NCBI RefSeq assembly: GCF_030867145.1
Contig: NC_134442.1
Span: 7,331,001-7,395,000 of the forward strand
Length of the DNA stretch: 64,000 nucleotides
Origin: Opisthocomus hoazin
Lineage: Eukaryota > Chordata > Aves > Opisthocomiformes > Opisthocomidae
Direction: 5' to 3'
A model generated the notes under the pieces. The model did no database searches and had not been told where the DNA came from. It saw only the letters and a program-made list of their open reading frames with translations. This document shows positions 1 to 9,824 of the stretch, in pieces. The stretch's first letter is position 1. Every line of letters begins with the position of its first letter. The position numbers were made by a program, and so were the translations under genes.

Positions 1-240
1 CTCTGTAAGCAGAAACTGATGAATGTCCTGCTCGGTGGCTTGCTGCTGTTCAGGCTGCAGGTCAGCCCCCTTCCCCCCCACCAGGCGCTGCATGGACAGC
101 AGGGCCGCGGAACCCTGTGGGGCATGCGTCCATCTACCCCTGTTTGTGCTTCAGCCCCGTAGGTGAGTTGTGCCAGCGGCCTGGCTGCTGGCAAGGAACT
201 GAGGCTCCCACATGGCGTTTGGGAAGCTTTGGTGTGGCAC
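1..240 (-). pseudogene. Intron 1 of an exon 1-less acrosin copy (exon 2 just outside window)
   Basis: Positions 1-2 are the first two bases of exon 2 read on the minus strand, and the exon 2 splice acceptor follows directly. The remainder matches intron 1 of the intact gene (54181-54416). At about position 237 the sequence jumps to bases that lie upstream of exon 1 in the intact locus (from 55150), so exon 1 is missing here. Exons 2-5 of this copy would lie to the left of the window and cannot be assessed. Confidence 0.8.
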
Positions 241-264
241 AGATGGAGCACGCTCCACGCTGGC

Positions 265-305
265 TCTGTCATTGCCAAGGGACGGGGTGGGGGTGGCGCT
301 TGGTC
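265..305 (+). repeat. 41-bp perfect inverted repeat, left arm (M2/R block 1)
   Basis: These 41 bases are the exact reverse complement of 4176-4216, near the far end of the same block. The pair encloses the TOPORS-like pseudogene and both 21-bp repeat fields. The left arm recurs at 33154-33194 and 55176-55216, and the right arm at 37065-37105 and 59088-59128. In block 2 only the right arm (16787-16827) remains, because M2 is deleted there. Confidence 0.9.
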
Positions 306-415
306 ATTCTCGAGTGTTTAGTTTTCTAAGGTATTTTGTTTTATAATATGTTGCATGTAGATTACTGTATGTAGAGTATGCATTGCTCTGTACAGTACGT
401 ATTGTGTAGTTTTTA

Positions 416-1062
416 TTGTTTTGCAGCCATTGTGGGTATTGTGGGTATGGTAGGTATGGGACTGCGCTATACAGTTTATTATTGTCTGTATTATATTGTA
501 CCCCGAACGGGAGCGACCTTTTCCAGAACCACCCAATGCTCCTGCAGACCATGCAGCCCTGGGTCCAGCAGGAGCTGGTGCAGATCTTTGACAACAGGGG
601 GTTGGAGGCAGCCATGGTGGAAGACACCATCATGGCCATGTTGACCAAGATGCCCCCGACCCCGCTGCCTCCTGAGGAGGGTCTCTGCCTCCCCCGGCAG
701 CCCTGCGAGATCCGGCACGGACGAGCTCCTCGGCACCTCATGCGCCACTGTTGGTGGGCACCTGGCAGCTGCCCCGCTGCTCCCGCTGCCATCCCCACGG
801 AGCAAGAAGAGCCCCAGGAGGAGCCTGGGGAGGCTGTGCCCAGGCCCTCCACTACCAGCTGGGGCAGGGAACGCCCCCGGGGGGCCACGGCCACCCCCAA
901 AGAGGAGCACCAGCAGCTCCGAGGACTCTCCAGCCAACAAGAGGCCAGCACCACACCAGGGACCCTGGAGGGGCCCTCGCCAGACGGCCGAACCAGGACT
1001 GGGCCACCAGCTGCAGCACACGCTGGCCCTCAAGGGCTCCCAGATCCCATTAGCCAAATAAA
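416..1062 (+). pseudogene. TOPORS-like pseudogene, copy 1 (start codon lost)
   Basis: A run of codons from about 512 encodes an acidic helical segment (DLFQNHPMLLQTMQPW), followed further on by EEPQEEPGEAVPRPST. After a change of frame near 880 it continues with a basic stretch (PPPKRSTSSSEDSPANKR) and a TAA inside an AATAAA poly(A)-like signal at about 1057-1062. From memory this order resembles the C-terminal half of the expanded avian Topors-like E3 ligases; no RING domain is present. The ATG seen at 33401 and 55423 is AGC here (512-514), so this copy lacks that start. An acceptor-like TTTTGCAG lies upstream near 425. The identity is from memory and not confirmed by search. Confidence 0.5.
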
Positions 1063-1575
1063 AGAATCGCATGCAAATGACAGAAAAAGTCTCAGTGTTA
1101 CCAACAGCGCAGATGGCTTTGCTGTCCTCACCCTTTTTAGCTTTTCTTTTACAGGGAGGGGTGGGATGTGAACGCTGAGGGGTCCTTCTGCGCGTGCCAG
1201 GCACTATTTTGTTGTTCTCCCCCAAGGCAAGTGCTGCCCAGCTCCAGGCCTGCAGCTCTGCACTGGTCCCGGGGCAGATGTCTCCAGCCCGGGGGTCTCC
1301 AGGGCCAGCCCGTGCCCCATCGCTCAGCACCCCACGCCTGTCCCCCTCTTCCCGCACCCTCTGCCCCCACGTCTCGGGGCGCTGCTCCCCGACCAGCCTG
1401 CACTGCTGGGCGCAGCCTCGCGACGGTGGCACCCAAAACCCTGCTCCTGCACAGAGTCACGACGTGGTGCTGCTCTCTGCACCAGCCCAGGGTCGCACCC
1501 TGCCCCAGCAGAGCCCCAACAAGTGCAGCCAGGGGAAGCGCAGAGTCCTGGCCCTGGGGAGGTCACTACCAATAG

Positions 1576-2410
1576 AGCTTTGGATCCTAAAAAGATGCTT
1601 TCTGCTCTGAAAGTGAGGGTTTAAACCCTAACAAGGGAACGGTGTGCCCTAAGAAAGTCTATGGCTAATAAAAGACAGCTTTGGACCCAAAAAAATGAGG
1701 ATTTCCGCCCTGCAAATAAGGCTCTGGGATCTAAAATGGATGGAGAGTGTCTACAAATGACGCTTTGGGCCCTGCAAAGGAGGGGAACCTCTTGGTTCCT
1801 CTGTTGCCCCATAAAACGAAACATTCCAGTGCAGGCCTAGAGCTGTAAGAGGGGTTTGGCCCTAGAAGTGAGACTTTGGACTCTCCAAAAAAGAGTTTGG
1901 GCCTGAAGCATGGGGCGTTGGGATGTGAAAATAAGGCTTTGGAAATGAAAATGAGATGCTGAACCCTCAAATCAGGACTTTTGCCCTCACATGATGTTTT
2001 GGTGCCAAAAGCTAGGGCTCTGTATGCTAAAAACAGGTCTTTGGAGCCTCCAAATGAGGCTTCGGTCATTAAACAAGTGAGGCTTTGTACCCAAAATGAG
2101 CAGTTTGGATGCTAAAATGAGGCTTTGGACCCTCCAGCTTGCCGACTGGATCCTCTAAGTCAGGCTATGGATCCAGATAATGAGGCTTTGGTGCCATGAA
2201 AGGAGACTTTAGACCCTACAAATAAGGCTTTGGACTCTAAAAAGGAGCCCTTTGACACTCAGATCAGACTTTGGGCCTTCAAGAGAATGCTTTGGTCCCT
2301 TAAAAGGAGTCTGTGAATTGTAAAAGCGAAGCTTGCAACTTATCAATGAGGGTTTGACCCTGCAAAGGAGGGTTTGGACCCTAAAAAAAGGCTTTGTGCC
2401 CTCCAGATGG
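1576..2410. repeat. 21-bp degenerate tandem repeat, field A
   Basis: Units of about 21 bp can be read by eye with an approximate consensus AAAATGAGGCTTTGGACCCT. Short A runs and T runs alternate, separated by six or seven more GC-rich bases, close to the 10-bp spacing associated with DNA bending. Units diverge strongly from each other but are nearly identical between array copies, so the field was old before the large units duplicated. Equivalent fields begin at about 14186, 34465, 56486 and 62827. Confidence 0.85.
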
Positions 2411-3299
2411 TGCTATCACCATCGACCTCTTGTAGGACAGAAAGAGGTCTTGTGAGGCAGCAGTTGCGTCCCACTGTGCAGGCTTTGAGCCAGCCCTGGG
2501 GACTCAGCTGACCAGCAGGTTGTCACTGGAGGACACTGGGGCTGCAAGGGTACGCATTTCCCAGCCATCACTTAGCTGCAGGGAGATCTGCTTTGACGGC
2601 CCCAGGCCAGAAGGACACGCACTGCACAGGCGGGCATTCACAGAGGCGTCTCTTGGACTTGCCAGGGCAGGAATCACCGAGGGCAGAGGACAACAGCCCA
2701 AGAGCAGGGAAGTGCTGGCCTGTTTTTCAAGCCAAGGCGGCAAATTCACCTGCAGGGGCTCTCCTGAGCAGCGGCACAAGTGCCAGCTGGCTGAAAGCAT
2801 GCACAGCTCGCTCAAGGGCTGGGCTGAGTGCTTCGTGCCCCACTAACGCAGGGCAAAAACAAAGCGTGCTCACCTCGCCTGAACGAGCGGCTGCAGAGCT
2901 GTCACTCCCCGGGTCCAGGCGGGATCTCCACGTGTGCCCTGGGACACCCACGGGTGCGTACGCTGGAGCCGCACACTTCCCATGCCTGGTGACGGAGGGC
3001 TCCACGCACGCCGGAGGAGCTGGAGAGCAGCAAGGCAGACGCTCAGTGCCCTCAGCACCAGGGCCGAGCCCTGCTCTCGCAGCAGGACGGGGCAGAGCCA
3101 TCTCCCCGTTCCCCTGGGCAGCTGTCCCCAGCGCTCCACAGGAAAACTGCCAGGGCGGTGTGTTAGGGGTTGGAAGGGACCTCTGTGGGTCATCGCGTGG
3201 GCAGCGGTGTGCAGAGCAACGGCGGGCTGAGGGCAGCCGAGGCGGGAGAGCAGCCTTGCGCTCAGTGGGACCAGGCTGCTCTCTGCTCTGCCACCAAAG
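2411..3299. other. GC-rich spacer between 21-bp repeat fields
   Basis: No 21-bp periodicity is visible here. Open frames exist on both strands, without a recognisable domain or a coherent splice pattern. A short stretch near 3168-3192 (ggttggaagggacctctg) resembles the end of an avian CR1 LINE but is too short to call. The spacer is repeated in every R block. Confidence 0.6.
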
Positions 3300-4170
3300 C
3301 TGAGACTTTGGAAAGTCAAAATGATGCTTTGGATGCTAGAAATATAGCTCTGGAGCCTAAAAAGAGGCTTTCTGCCTCCAAAATGAGAGTTAGGACCCTC
3401 AAAATGGAACTGTGGGCCCTAAAAGAAGGTTGTGAGTGATAAAAGACAGGTTTGGATCCCATAAACGAGGGCTTCAGCCCTGAAAATGGGGCTCTGGGCA
3501 CTCCAAAGGATAGGCTAGATGCTACAAGGGACGCTTTAGACCCTGAAAAGGAGGGGAACGACTTGGTTCCTCCATGGCCTCCAGAAATGGAGATTTCGTC
3601 CCAAATAGAGGGCTCTGGGCACTCCAGTGGAGGCTTTCAGGTGTAAAAGAGGGCTTGGGACCCTTCAAAGTAGAGTTTAGACCCGCCAAAGGATGGCTTG
3701 GGGCTTAAGAATGCAACATTGGGCCCTGAAAATGGGGCTTTGGAAATTACATTGAGGCATTGAACCCTGAACTTCTGATGGTTTTAAGCCCTGAAGTGAT
3801 GCTTTGGGTTTGAAAATCAGGGCTTTGTACTGTTGAAATGGGATTTTAGACCCTCAGAATGAAGCTTGGGACATCAAACAAACAAGGCTTCTAAGTCTAA
3901 AGGAGCAGTTTTGATTCTACATGGAGGCTTTGGCTCCTGAAAAGCAGGGTTTTGAAGATAAAGATGAGGGTTGAGACCTCAAATGGAGACTTTGGACCCT
4001 ATAAACAATGCTTTGGACTCTGAAAAGGAGGCTCTGCACCTTCAAAATGATGCTATGAGCCCTGGGTTTGGAACTTAGAAATGAGGGTTTGTACCCTAAA
4101 AAGGAGGCTTTGGGTCCTAAAAAGAAGGCATTAAAACCTACAATAAAAGTTTGGACACTAAAGATGAGTC
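3300..4170. repeat. 21-bp degenerate tandem repeat, field B
   Basis: Same 21-bp family as field A, for example repeated variants of gaggctttggaccct followed by an A-rich run. It ends shortly before the 41-bp right inverted-repeat arm. Equivalent fields lie at about 15911-16780, 36189-37058 and 58211-59081. Two further isolated units occur inside the S block near 11939-11990. Confidence 0.85.
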
Positions 4171-4175
4171 CTGGA

Positions 4176-4216
4176 GACCAAGCGCCACCCCCACCCCGTC
4201 CCTTGGCAATGACAGA
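4176..4216 (-). repeat. 41-bp perfect inverted repeat, right arm
   Basis: Reverse complement of 265-305 without a mismatch by eye. On the minus strand it starts just inside the splice-donor-like gtgagt that follows the candidate exon 4222-4392. Confidence 0.9.
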
Positions 4217-4221
4217 CTCAC

Positions 4222-4392
4222 AGCTGAGGATGGTGGCCCTCTTGCAGGGGCGGGCGCTGGCGGCGGCGGGGCAGAGAGCGGTGCAGAGGAGGTGCAGGCG
4301 GCCTCGCTGTCGCAGCCCTCGTGGAGGCAGCGGCAGGTCTGGCCCCGTCTCAGCAGGGCGGGCAGCGTCAGGAAGGAGATGATGTGCAGGAG
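4222..4392 (-). other. Candidate minus-strand exon, cysteine-rich, unidentified
   Basis: On the minus strand a pyrimidine-rich acceptor (ccccatccccacag) precedes 171 bases, followed by a consensus-like donor (gtgagt). One frame is open throughout: it starts with a hydrophobic run (LLHIISFLTLPALL) and continues with closely spaced cysteines (QTCRCLHEGCDSEAAC), as in a signal peptide leading into a small extracellular domain. I do not recognise the family. The same interval recurs in each R block; the copy near 59180 has lost one base, which shifts the frame. The proviruses separate it from the S block, which would hold its upstream part. Confidence 0.3.
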
Positions 4393-4481
4393 CTGTGGGG
4401 ATGGGGGAGAGCATCAGCCCTGGGACGCCCCTGCTTCGGGGGGCAGACCCCAGCCCCACATCCCCCCCGTCCTCGCCACCT

Positions 4482-5131
4482 TGTAACCACAGTGATGGAA
4501 TTAGTTAATCATAAAGCACGAACAATGCTGCTATGTCTCTTGTACAGCCCTACCCATCTGAACATTAGGTCTGGGAACAGAGGGTTTAGTCCCTAGGTAA
4601 TCATTAACGTTAAACAATAATGGTGAAGGGGATTTTTTTAATAGAAATAGCGTTACCAAATGATTGCAGGTGTATTTGTGGTACCTATCTATTGTGTGAA
4701 TTAATTGAAGCAAAAAGTCATACATCTCTCCCCAAAGAAGGTAGTTTCAATTAAAACCAGCAGGTGCCTAGAACTGGTCAAGATGACCCGTGCCGCAGGG
4801 ACAAGAGCCAGAAGAGGACTGAGTTTGCGCAGAAACTGTGATGAAGAGGATAAGCCTTCATCTTAGGACCCCCGACGACCACCACTAGGAGGCACTGCGC
4901 AAGTGCGGGTGGGAGGAGTGTATGAAAATGAACTGATTTGACTATGAAAGAAAGGGCTTATGTAATCAGATGAATATGTATATTTTGATCTATATAAACT
5001 GCACGGAAAGGGTATGGGGTATGCACGTTCGGCGGAATTATCCCCCGTGCATCCGACGTCGCAATAAAGAATGCCTGCCTTTTAACACTACATTGGTGTG
5101 ACGAGGTTTTATTCCCGGATTTTCGGTGACA
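4482..5131 (+). repeat. 5' LTR of provirus 1
   Basis: Starts TGTAACC and ends GGTGACA. It contains a TATA box (TATATAAA, 4991-4998) and a poly(A) signal (AATAAA, 5063-5068) with the usual spacing, so the U3, R and U5 order can be read. It carries GTGACGAGG near the 3' end, whereas both 3' LTRs that face the S block carry GTTACGAGG. Confidence 0.93.
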
Positions 5132-5136
5132 GTTTC

Positions 5137-5154
5137 TGGCGACCCAGATGGGAC
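5137..5154 (+). promoter_or_regulatory. Primer-binding site, probably tRNA-Arg
   Basis: The 18 bases TGGCGACCCAGATGGGAC begin five bases after the LTR. They are complementary to the 3' end of a vertebrate tRNA-Arg (CCG type) as I recall it, including the CCA tail. In provirus 2 and in the first half of the double provirus the fourth base is T instead of C. Confidence 0.7.
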
Positions 5155-5256
5155 CCTGCTTGTGAATACCGACGGATCCGCGGGATCACGGGACCTCCAG
5201 CCGGCATCGAGGGATTCTCGAGGAGAACCTCTGATCCCCGGACCGAAGGATTCCAA

Positions 5257-5262
5257 GTAAGT
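5257..5262 (+). promoter_or_regulatory. Likely retroviral major splice donor
   Basis: CAA followed by GTAAGT in the leader between the primer-binding site and gag, where simple retroviruses place the donor for env mRNA. No experimental support can be drawn from sequence alone. Confidence 0.5.
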
Positions 5263-5547
5263 CCCCTGGAATTTAATTAAGGCATTCTTTAGGTATAATA
5301 TACGCCTGCTCGTAAATCGTGGTGAAAACCTCGTAGAGTTGGGCTGAAAGGTACCTTTGTGGAAAGTCTCTGCTCGGTGAAAGCCGGTGGAGCGGGGCCC
5401 AAGGGGGAGGTCTTCAACAGGGGGTTGAAGTCTCCAGGATCTCAGCAGGGGGCTGGGATCCCAAAAGGGAGCTCCAACAAGGGTTGGGGTCCCTCTGATT
5501 AGTGTTTGTGATATAGTGCACAATCACTACCACTGGTCATTTGAAGG

Positions 5548-6024
5548 ATGGGCACCTTTCCGAGTAAAAGACCCATGCCAAGGGACACGCCTTTGGGATG
5601 TATTTTAAAGCACTGGAAAGAACTGGGGGGGGGCCCTTTAACTCGGAAGCAGTTAATTGAGTATTGTAATCATCGGTGGCCGTTATATACTCTAGATGAC
5701 GGGGAGAAGTGGCCGGAGGATGGGACACTGTGTTATAATACCATTTTGCAATTAATGTTGTTTTGTAAAAGGGAAAATAAATAGAAAAAAATGACATATG
5801 TAGATTTGTTTTTCTCGTTAAGAAATCATTCGAAATGGCAAAGGCAGTGTAGGATACATCCGCGCGGTTCTATGGTAATGGCTTTAAAGAAAGGAAACTG
5901 CGAAAAGGGTTCAAAGAAATGTTGCGTCGCTTGTAGTGTTGGCAAAGAGTGTTTGAAATATGAGCCTGAGGAGGATGATGTTGAATTAATAGTGGCACCG
6001 CATCGGAGATGGGGGGATAATTAG
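5548..6024 (+). pseudogene. gag remnant (matrix domain only)
   Basis: The frame opens with MGTFPSKRP, where Gly2 is a possible myristoylation site. The motifs PLGCILKHWKELGG and LIEYCNHRWPLY match the N-terminal matrix domain of gammaretrovirus-like Gag. An in-frame TAG at 5782-5784 interrupts it, after which matrix-like residues (YVDLFFSLRNHSKWQ) resume in the same frame until a stop at 6022-6024. The following 170 bases, with a long G run near 6120-6136, lead directly into protease sequence, so capsid and nucleocapsid are deleted. All four internal regions share the same interruption. Confidence 0.88.
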
Positions 6025-6192
6025 GAAGAGGAATCCGAGATCGTTAGCCCTTCCACCTCCCCTCTGGGGGAGGGTGCGAGAGGATTTAGCCCGGTTTCGG
6101 GAAGGACACAGGGAAGGACGGGGCGGGGGGGGGGGTACCAGAATCGGCTTCTCCCCTCCAAGCCCCTCTCTGAAAAGACAGAGAATGAGGAA

Positions 6193-9152
6193 GTAAAATT
6201 TTTAATAAATACAAGAACCACTTATTTGGTATTAAACACATGTAAAGGGAAATATAGTCATAAATCTGTAGATGTTGTTGGTGCGACAGGGTAAAAAGAA
6301 AATTAACCTTTCTTAGAGCTGTTGAAATTAAGAAAACAGTGGGTAACTCACCAGTTTCTATATATGCCTGAATGTCCGTTGCCTTTGTTAAGACAAGATT
6401 TATTAAGCAAATTAGAGGCACAAATAACTTTAAAAAAAAATGAAAAAATTAAATTATTGATACCAGAATCAAAAGCCGTAGAGGCAAGGGTGTTTGTGTT
6501 ACAGGATTCTTTTAAGGAGGAACAAATTCCAGAAGAGGTGGAAAACGCAGTAATCCTGCTTGGTTTAGGCAAATGAAGTTCCGGGACAGTCCAAATTGGC
6601 AGAACTGGTAAAAGTGACCTTAAAACCTGGATCCAAACCGGTAAGACAAAAATAATATCCTATTAAGTGGGAGGCACGAAAAGAATTAAAGGGGTTAATC
6701 ATGAAATTTTTGGAATATAGGCTTTTGGTAGAATGCGAGTCAAAATACAACACACCTATACTACCGGTAAAGAAACCTGGAGGACGAGAATATCGACTAG
6801 TCCAGGATCTAAGAGCTATAAATCAAATAGTTCAAGATATACACCCAGTAGTGGCCAATCCCTATACTTTATTGACATCCCTGAAAGAGGAGCATAAATG
6901 GTTTACTGTACTAGATTTAAAGAATACCTTCTTTTGCATACCTCTGGATGCACAAAGTCAAAGCATATTTGCTTTTGAATGGAAGAGCCCTGCAACAGAA
7001 CGAAAGATACAACTGACATGGACTATACTTCCACAAGGATTTAAAAATAGCCCCACAATATTTGGAAAACTGTTTGTCCATAAAAGACAACATCTGGTCC
7101 TTAGAGTGCTGGCACAACGTCTGGGATCCTGGAAGCAGCCAGTAGGATACCTCTCTAAACAACTTGACAACGTGAGTAAAGGATGGCCGGGATGTTTGCG
7201 CGCCGTGGCAGCGACGGTATTGCTAATTCAGGAAGCTTGAAAATTGACTATGGGCCAAAAGATGGTGGTGTATGTACCACACATGGTGGTAACTGTTCTA
7301 GAACAAAAGGGGGGTCATTGGCTGTCCCCCAGCAGAATGCTAAAATATCAGGTTGTCTTGCCAGAGCAGGATGATGTGGAACTAAAAACCACAACCATCG
7401 TAAATCCAGCAATGTTCCTGTCAACGAAAAATCCAACAGAAAATCTAGAACATGACTGCCTGCTAACTGTTGAACAAGTCTATTCCAGCAGACCGGACCT
7501 GAGGGATGAGCCTCTGGAAAATCCTGATTTCGAATTGTTCACGGATGGAAGCAGCTTTGTGAAAGAAGAAAGACGAACGGCCGGATACGCTGTTGTCACC
7601 ACCACCGAGGTACTGGAGTCAGGAACGCTACCTGCAAATACCTCGGCACAGAAAGCAGAACTGGTGGCATTGAGGCAAGCCTTGCGAATGGCAGAAGAAA
7701 AAAGGGTAAATATATGGACTGACTCTAAATATGCATTTGGTGTAATTCATGCTCATGAAGCCATCTGGAAAGAAAGAGGACTGCTCTCAGCCCAAGGTTC
7801 ATCGATAAAACATAAAGAAAAAATCCTTCAGCTCCTCGAAGAGGCGCAGAAACCAAAGAAAGTGGCAGTGATGCACTGCAAGGCTCATCAATTTGGTCGG
7901 ACAACTATAAACATAAGTAATCGATTGGCAGACAAAACAACAAAAGAGACTGCTAAACAAAGTATCTTTGCACTAATACCAGTAAAACAAATAAAAATCC
8001 CAAATCTGAAACAAAATACAGTAAATTGGATGAACAATTGACAGAACAATTAAAGGCATCACAAAATACAGAAGAGTGGTGGGTAACACCAAAAAAGCAG
8101 ATAACAATAACCCCGCAAGTCATGATAGAACTTGCGAAAAAAAACATACACAGACACATTGGGGTGTAGATGCTATAATCTCGAGCCTAAAATCATCTGC
8201 AGTGTGTGTAGGAATGACAGAAGTAATGAAATCTATAATAACTAAGTGTCCAATTTGTCTCAAAAATAATCCTTTAAATCGGAAAAGAGCACCCCTAGGA
8301 ATAACAAAACAGGATAACACCCCAGAAAATTATTGACAAGTTGATTTTTCTGAACTGCCCAGGCAGAATGGATTCAAGTATCTATTAGTATTAATTAATA
8401 CTTTTTCTGGATGGCCGGAAGCCTTTCCTTGTCACACCAACAAAGCGAAAAAAGTAGTTAAAATATTGTTAAAAAAAATAATACCAAGGTTTAGGGTACC
8501 AATTGGCATGTCTTCCGATAGGGGACCACATTTTGTAACAAAAATAGTTCAGCAAGTAAATAAAATTTTAAGAATAAATTAAGATTTACATACCCCCTGG
8601 AGGCCACAATCAAGTGGGAAAATTGAAAGAATAAACCAAACATTAAAAAGACAAATAAATAAAATTTGTCAAAAAGTGTCTTTAAAATGGCCACAAGCTT
8701 TACCATTAGCACTTCTGAGAATCAGAATCCAACCAAGATCTAAAGATGGTGTAAGTCCATACGAAATTTTGTATGGCAAACCTTATCAGACTCCTTTAAT
8801 CCCAGGGGATATAAAAATAACAAGGGAAACAGATTTAAAAATGTATTTGGTTTCTTTAGGAAAAACACTTGAAGCACTCCGAAAATACATTGTGCTGACC
8901 AAATCGCTTGCTTTGGATACCCCTGTGCATCAGTATCAACCAGGTGATTTCATGTACATAAGAACTTGGAACTCTGAACCACTGCAAAAAAAGTGGAAAG
9001 AACCTTTTCAGGTACTGTTAACAACTTACACTGCAATCAAAGTAGAAGGGGTGGAACCGTAGATACACTACACTCGAGTGAAGAAGGCCCCTTCGTGGAG
9101 AGTCATCAATAGAGATCCAGAGACTGCAAAACTGACTTTGAAATATATCTAA
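6193..9152 (+). pseudogene. pol remnant (protease, RT, RNase H, integrase)
   Basis: Protease residues begin near 6193, but the aspartyl active-site motif, normally DTG, reads NTR (6208-6216), so the catalytic Asp and the Gly are gone. A protease/RT junction follows (6322-6576). RT (6701-7240) keeps motif A (VLDLK) and motif B (LPQGFKNSP), then jumps to the RNase H tether region; the YxDD motif C, thumb and connection are missing. RNase H (7244-8041) follows an in-frame TGA and retains its acidic residues in FTDGSS, QKAELV, WTDSK and NRLADK. Integrase, in another frame from about 8076, shows THWG, a CPIC zinc-binding part, and core motifs VDFSELP, SSDRG and GKIERINQ, with stops near 8334 and 8578. 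Confidence 0.9.
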
Positions 9153-9438
9153 AAAGAGTAGTTATTACTGTAAAATGCGAGGAGACTGTATCTCGATCTG
9201 AAAACTGATGATACTAAGAACACTGTTCAGTGTATTAGAAGTAAGAACAAAAAACGTTAATTCACTGCCAATAAAAGCAAAACAATTAATATACCTCCTA
9301 AGGAGGACTCCAGAAAAAATTTGATGATCGGGCTTATAGAAGAATTTGCAAATTTACAAAATGTGACCCAAATAACTACATGTCTTCCAATCCCAAGGGC
9401 GGTAGGAAAATCAGTCCCATGAAGAAATTCAACAAGAC

Positions 9439-9702
9439 ATGCAAGAAAATTGGCTTGATAAAATTTTTAATGGATTCAGGTGGAATATTAGTTCTTGGGT
9501 CAAATCTTTAGTCGGTACCGGACTGCTTTTACTGGTAGTAGTTTTAATAATAATACTGCTCATTTATTATTGTCTAAAAAAGGAACTCACCAACAGAACA
9601 GCTTTTAATCAAATGATTATTCAGGCTATTGCAAGAAGACAAAACCTTAGTGAGTCGGTTGTAACACTTCCACCACCCTATAGCGAAACAAGTGGACTAT
9701 AA
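9439..9702 (+). pseudogene. env remnant (transmembrane anchor and tail)
   Basis: Encodes 87 residues with a strong hydrophobic anchor (GTGLLLLVVVLIIILLIYY) and a cytoplasmic tail ending in a PPPY-containing stretch. The preceding 290 bases after pol have no open frame of note, so the surface subunit and most of the transmembrane ectodomain are deleted. Without those parts there is no receptor-binding or fusion region. Confidence 0.8.
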
Positions 9703-9812
9703 GTGTAGTGTTGTAATTTTGAAAAGTATATTTTAATAGTATTTAATCATTATATGATCAAAAAAAAATTTAATTATGGAAGTATTGAAAAGATAATTAT
9801 TTCAAAACTTCC

Positions 9813-9824
9813 AAAGGGGGGAAA
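9813..9824 (+). promoter_or_regulatory. Polypurine tract of provirus 1
   Basis: AAAGGGGGGAAA abuts the first TG of the 3' LTR, the position where plus-strand synthesis is primed. Confidence 0.85.

Larger units (their letters stand above)
1233..4481. repeat. R block, copy 1 (3,249-bp duplicated unit)
   Basis: This unit has the same length in four complete copies (1233, 13844, 34122, 56144) and is cut by the window end in a fifth (62486). It holds a GC-rich stretch (1233-1575), 21-bp repeat field A (about 1576-2410), a GC-rich spacer (2411-3299), 21-bp field B (about 3300-4170), then the right inverted-repeat arm and a short GC-rich segment with a candidate minus-strand exon (4222-4392). I recognise no gene in the two GC-rich stretches; their open frames occur on both strands and look compositional. 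Confidence 0.85.

Noticed and set aside
491-1432. 313-codon minus-strand open frame (also at 33497-34321 and 55402-56343)
   Set aside because: Lies antisense to the TOPORS-like pseudogene in very GC-rich DNA. The deduced protein has no recognisable domain and extends into a non-coding GC-rich stretch.
3168-3192. CR1 LINE 3' end
   Set aside because: Only about 20 bases resemble the CR1 terminus; too short and GC-rich to call without alignment.
2593-3303. 236-codon plus-strand frame in the R-block spacer
   Set aside because: Low-complexity composition and overlapping frames of similar length on the other strand; no domain. Conservation between copies reflects recent duplication.
1576-4170. 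Possible CRISPR-like repeat array
   Set aside because: The 21-bp units are contiguous and degenerate without unique spacers, and the context is a vertebrate genome.
4531-4725. 64-codon minus-strand frame inside each proviral LTR
   Set aside because: Antisense within U3, AT-rich, identical in all LTRs because the LTRs are copies; no known LTR protein of this kind in such elements.
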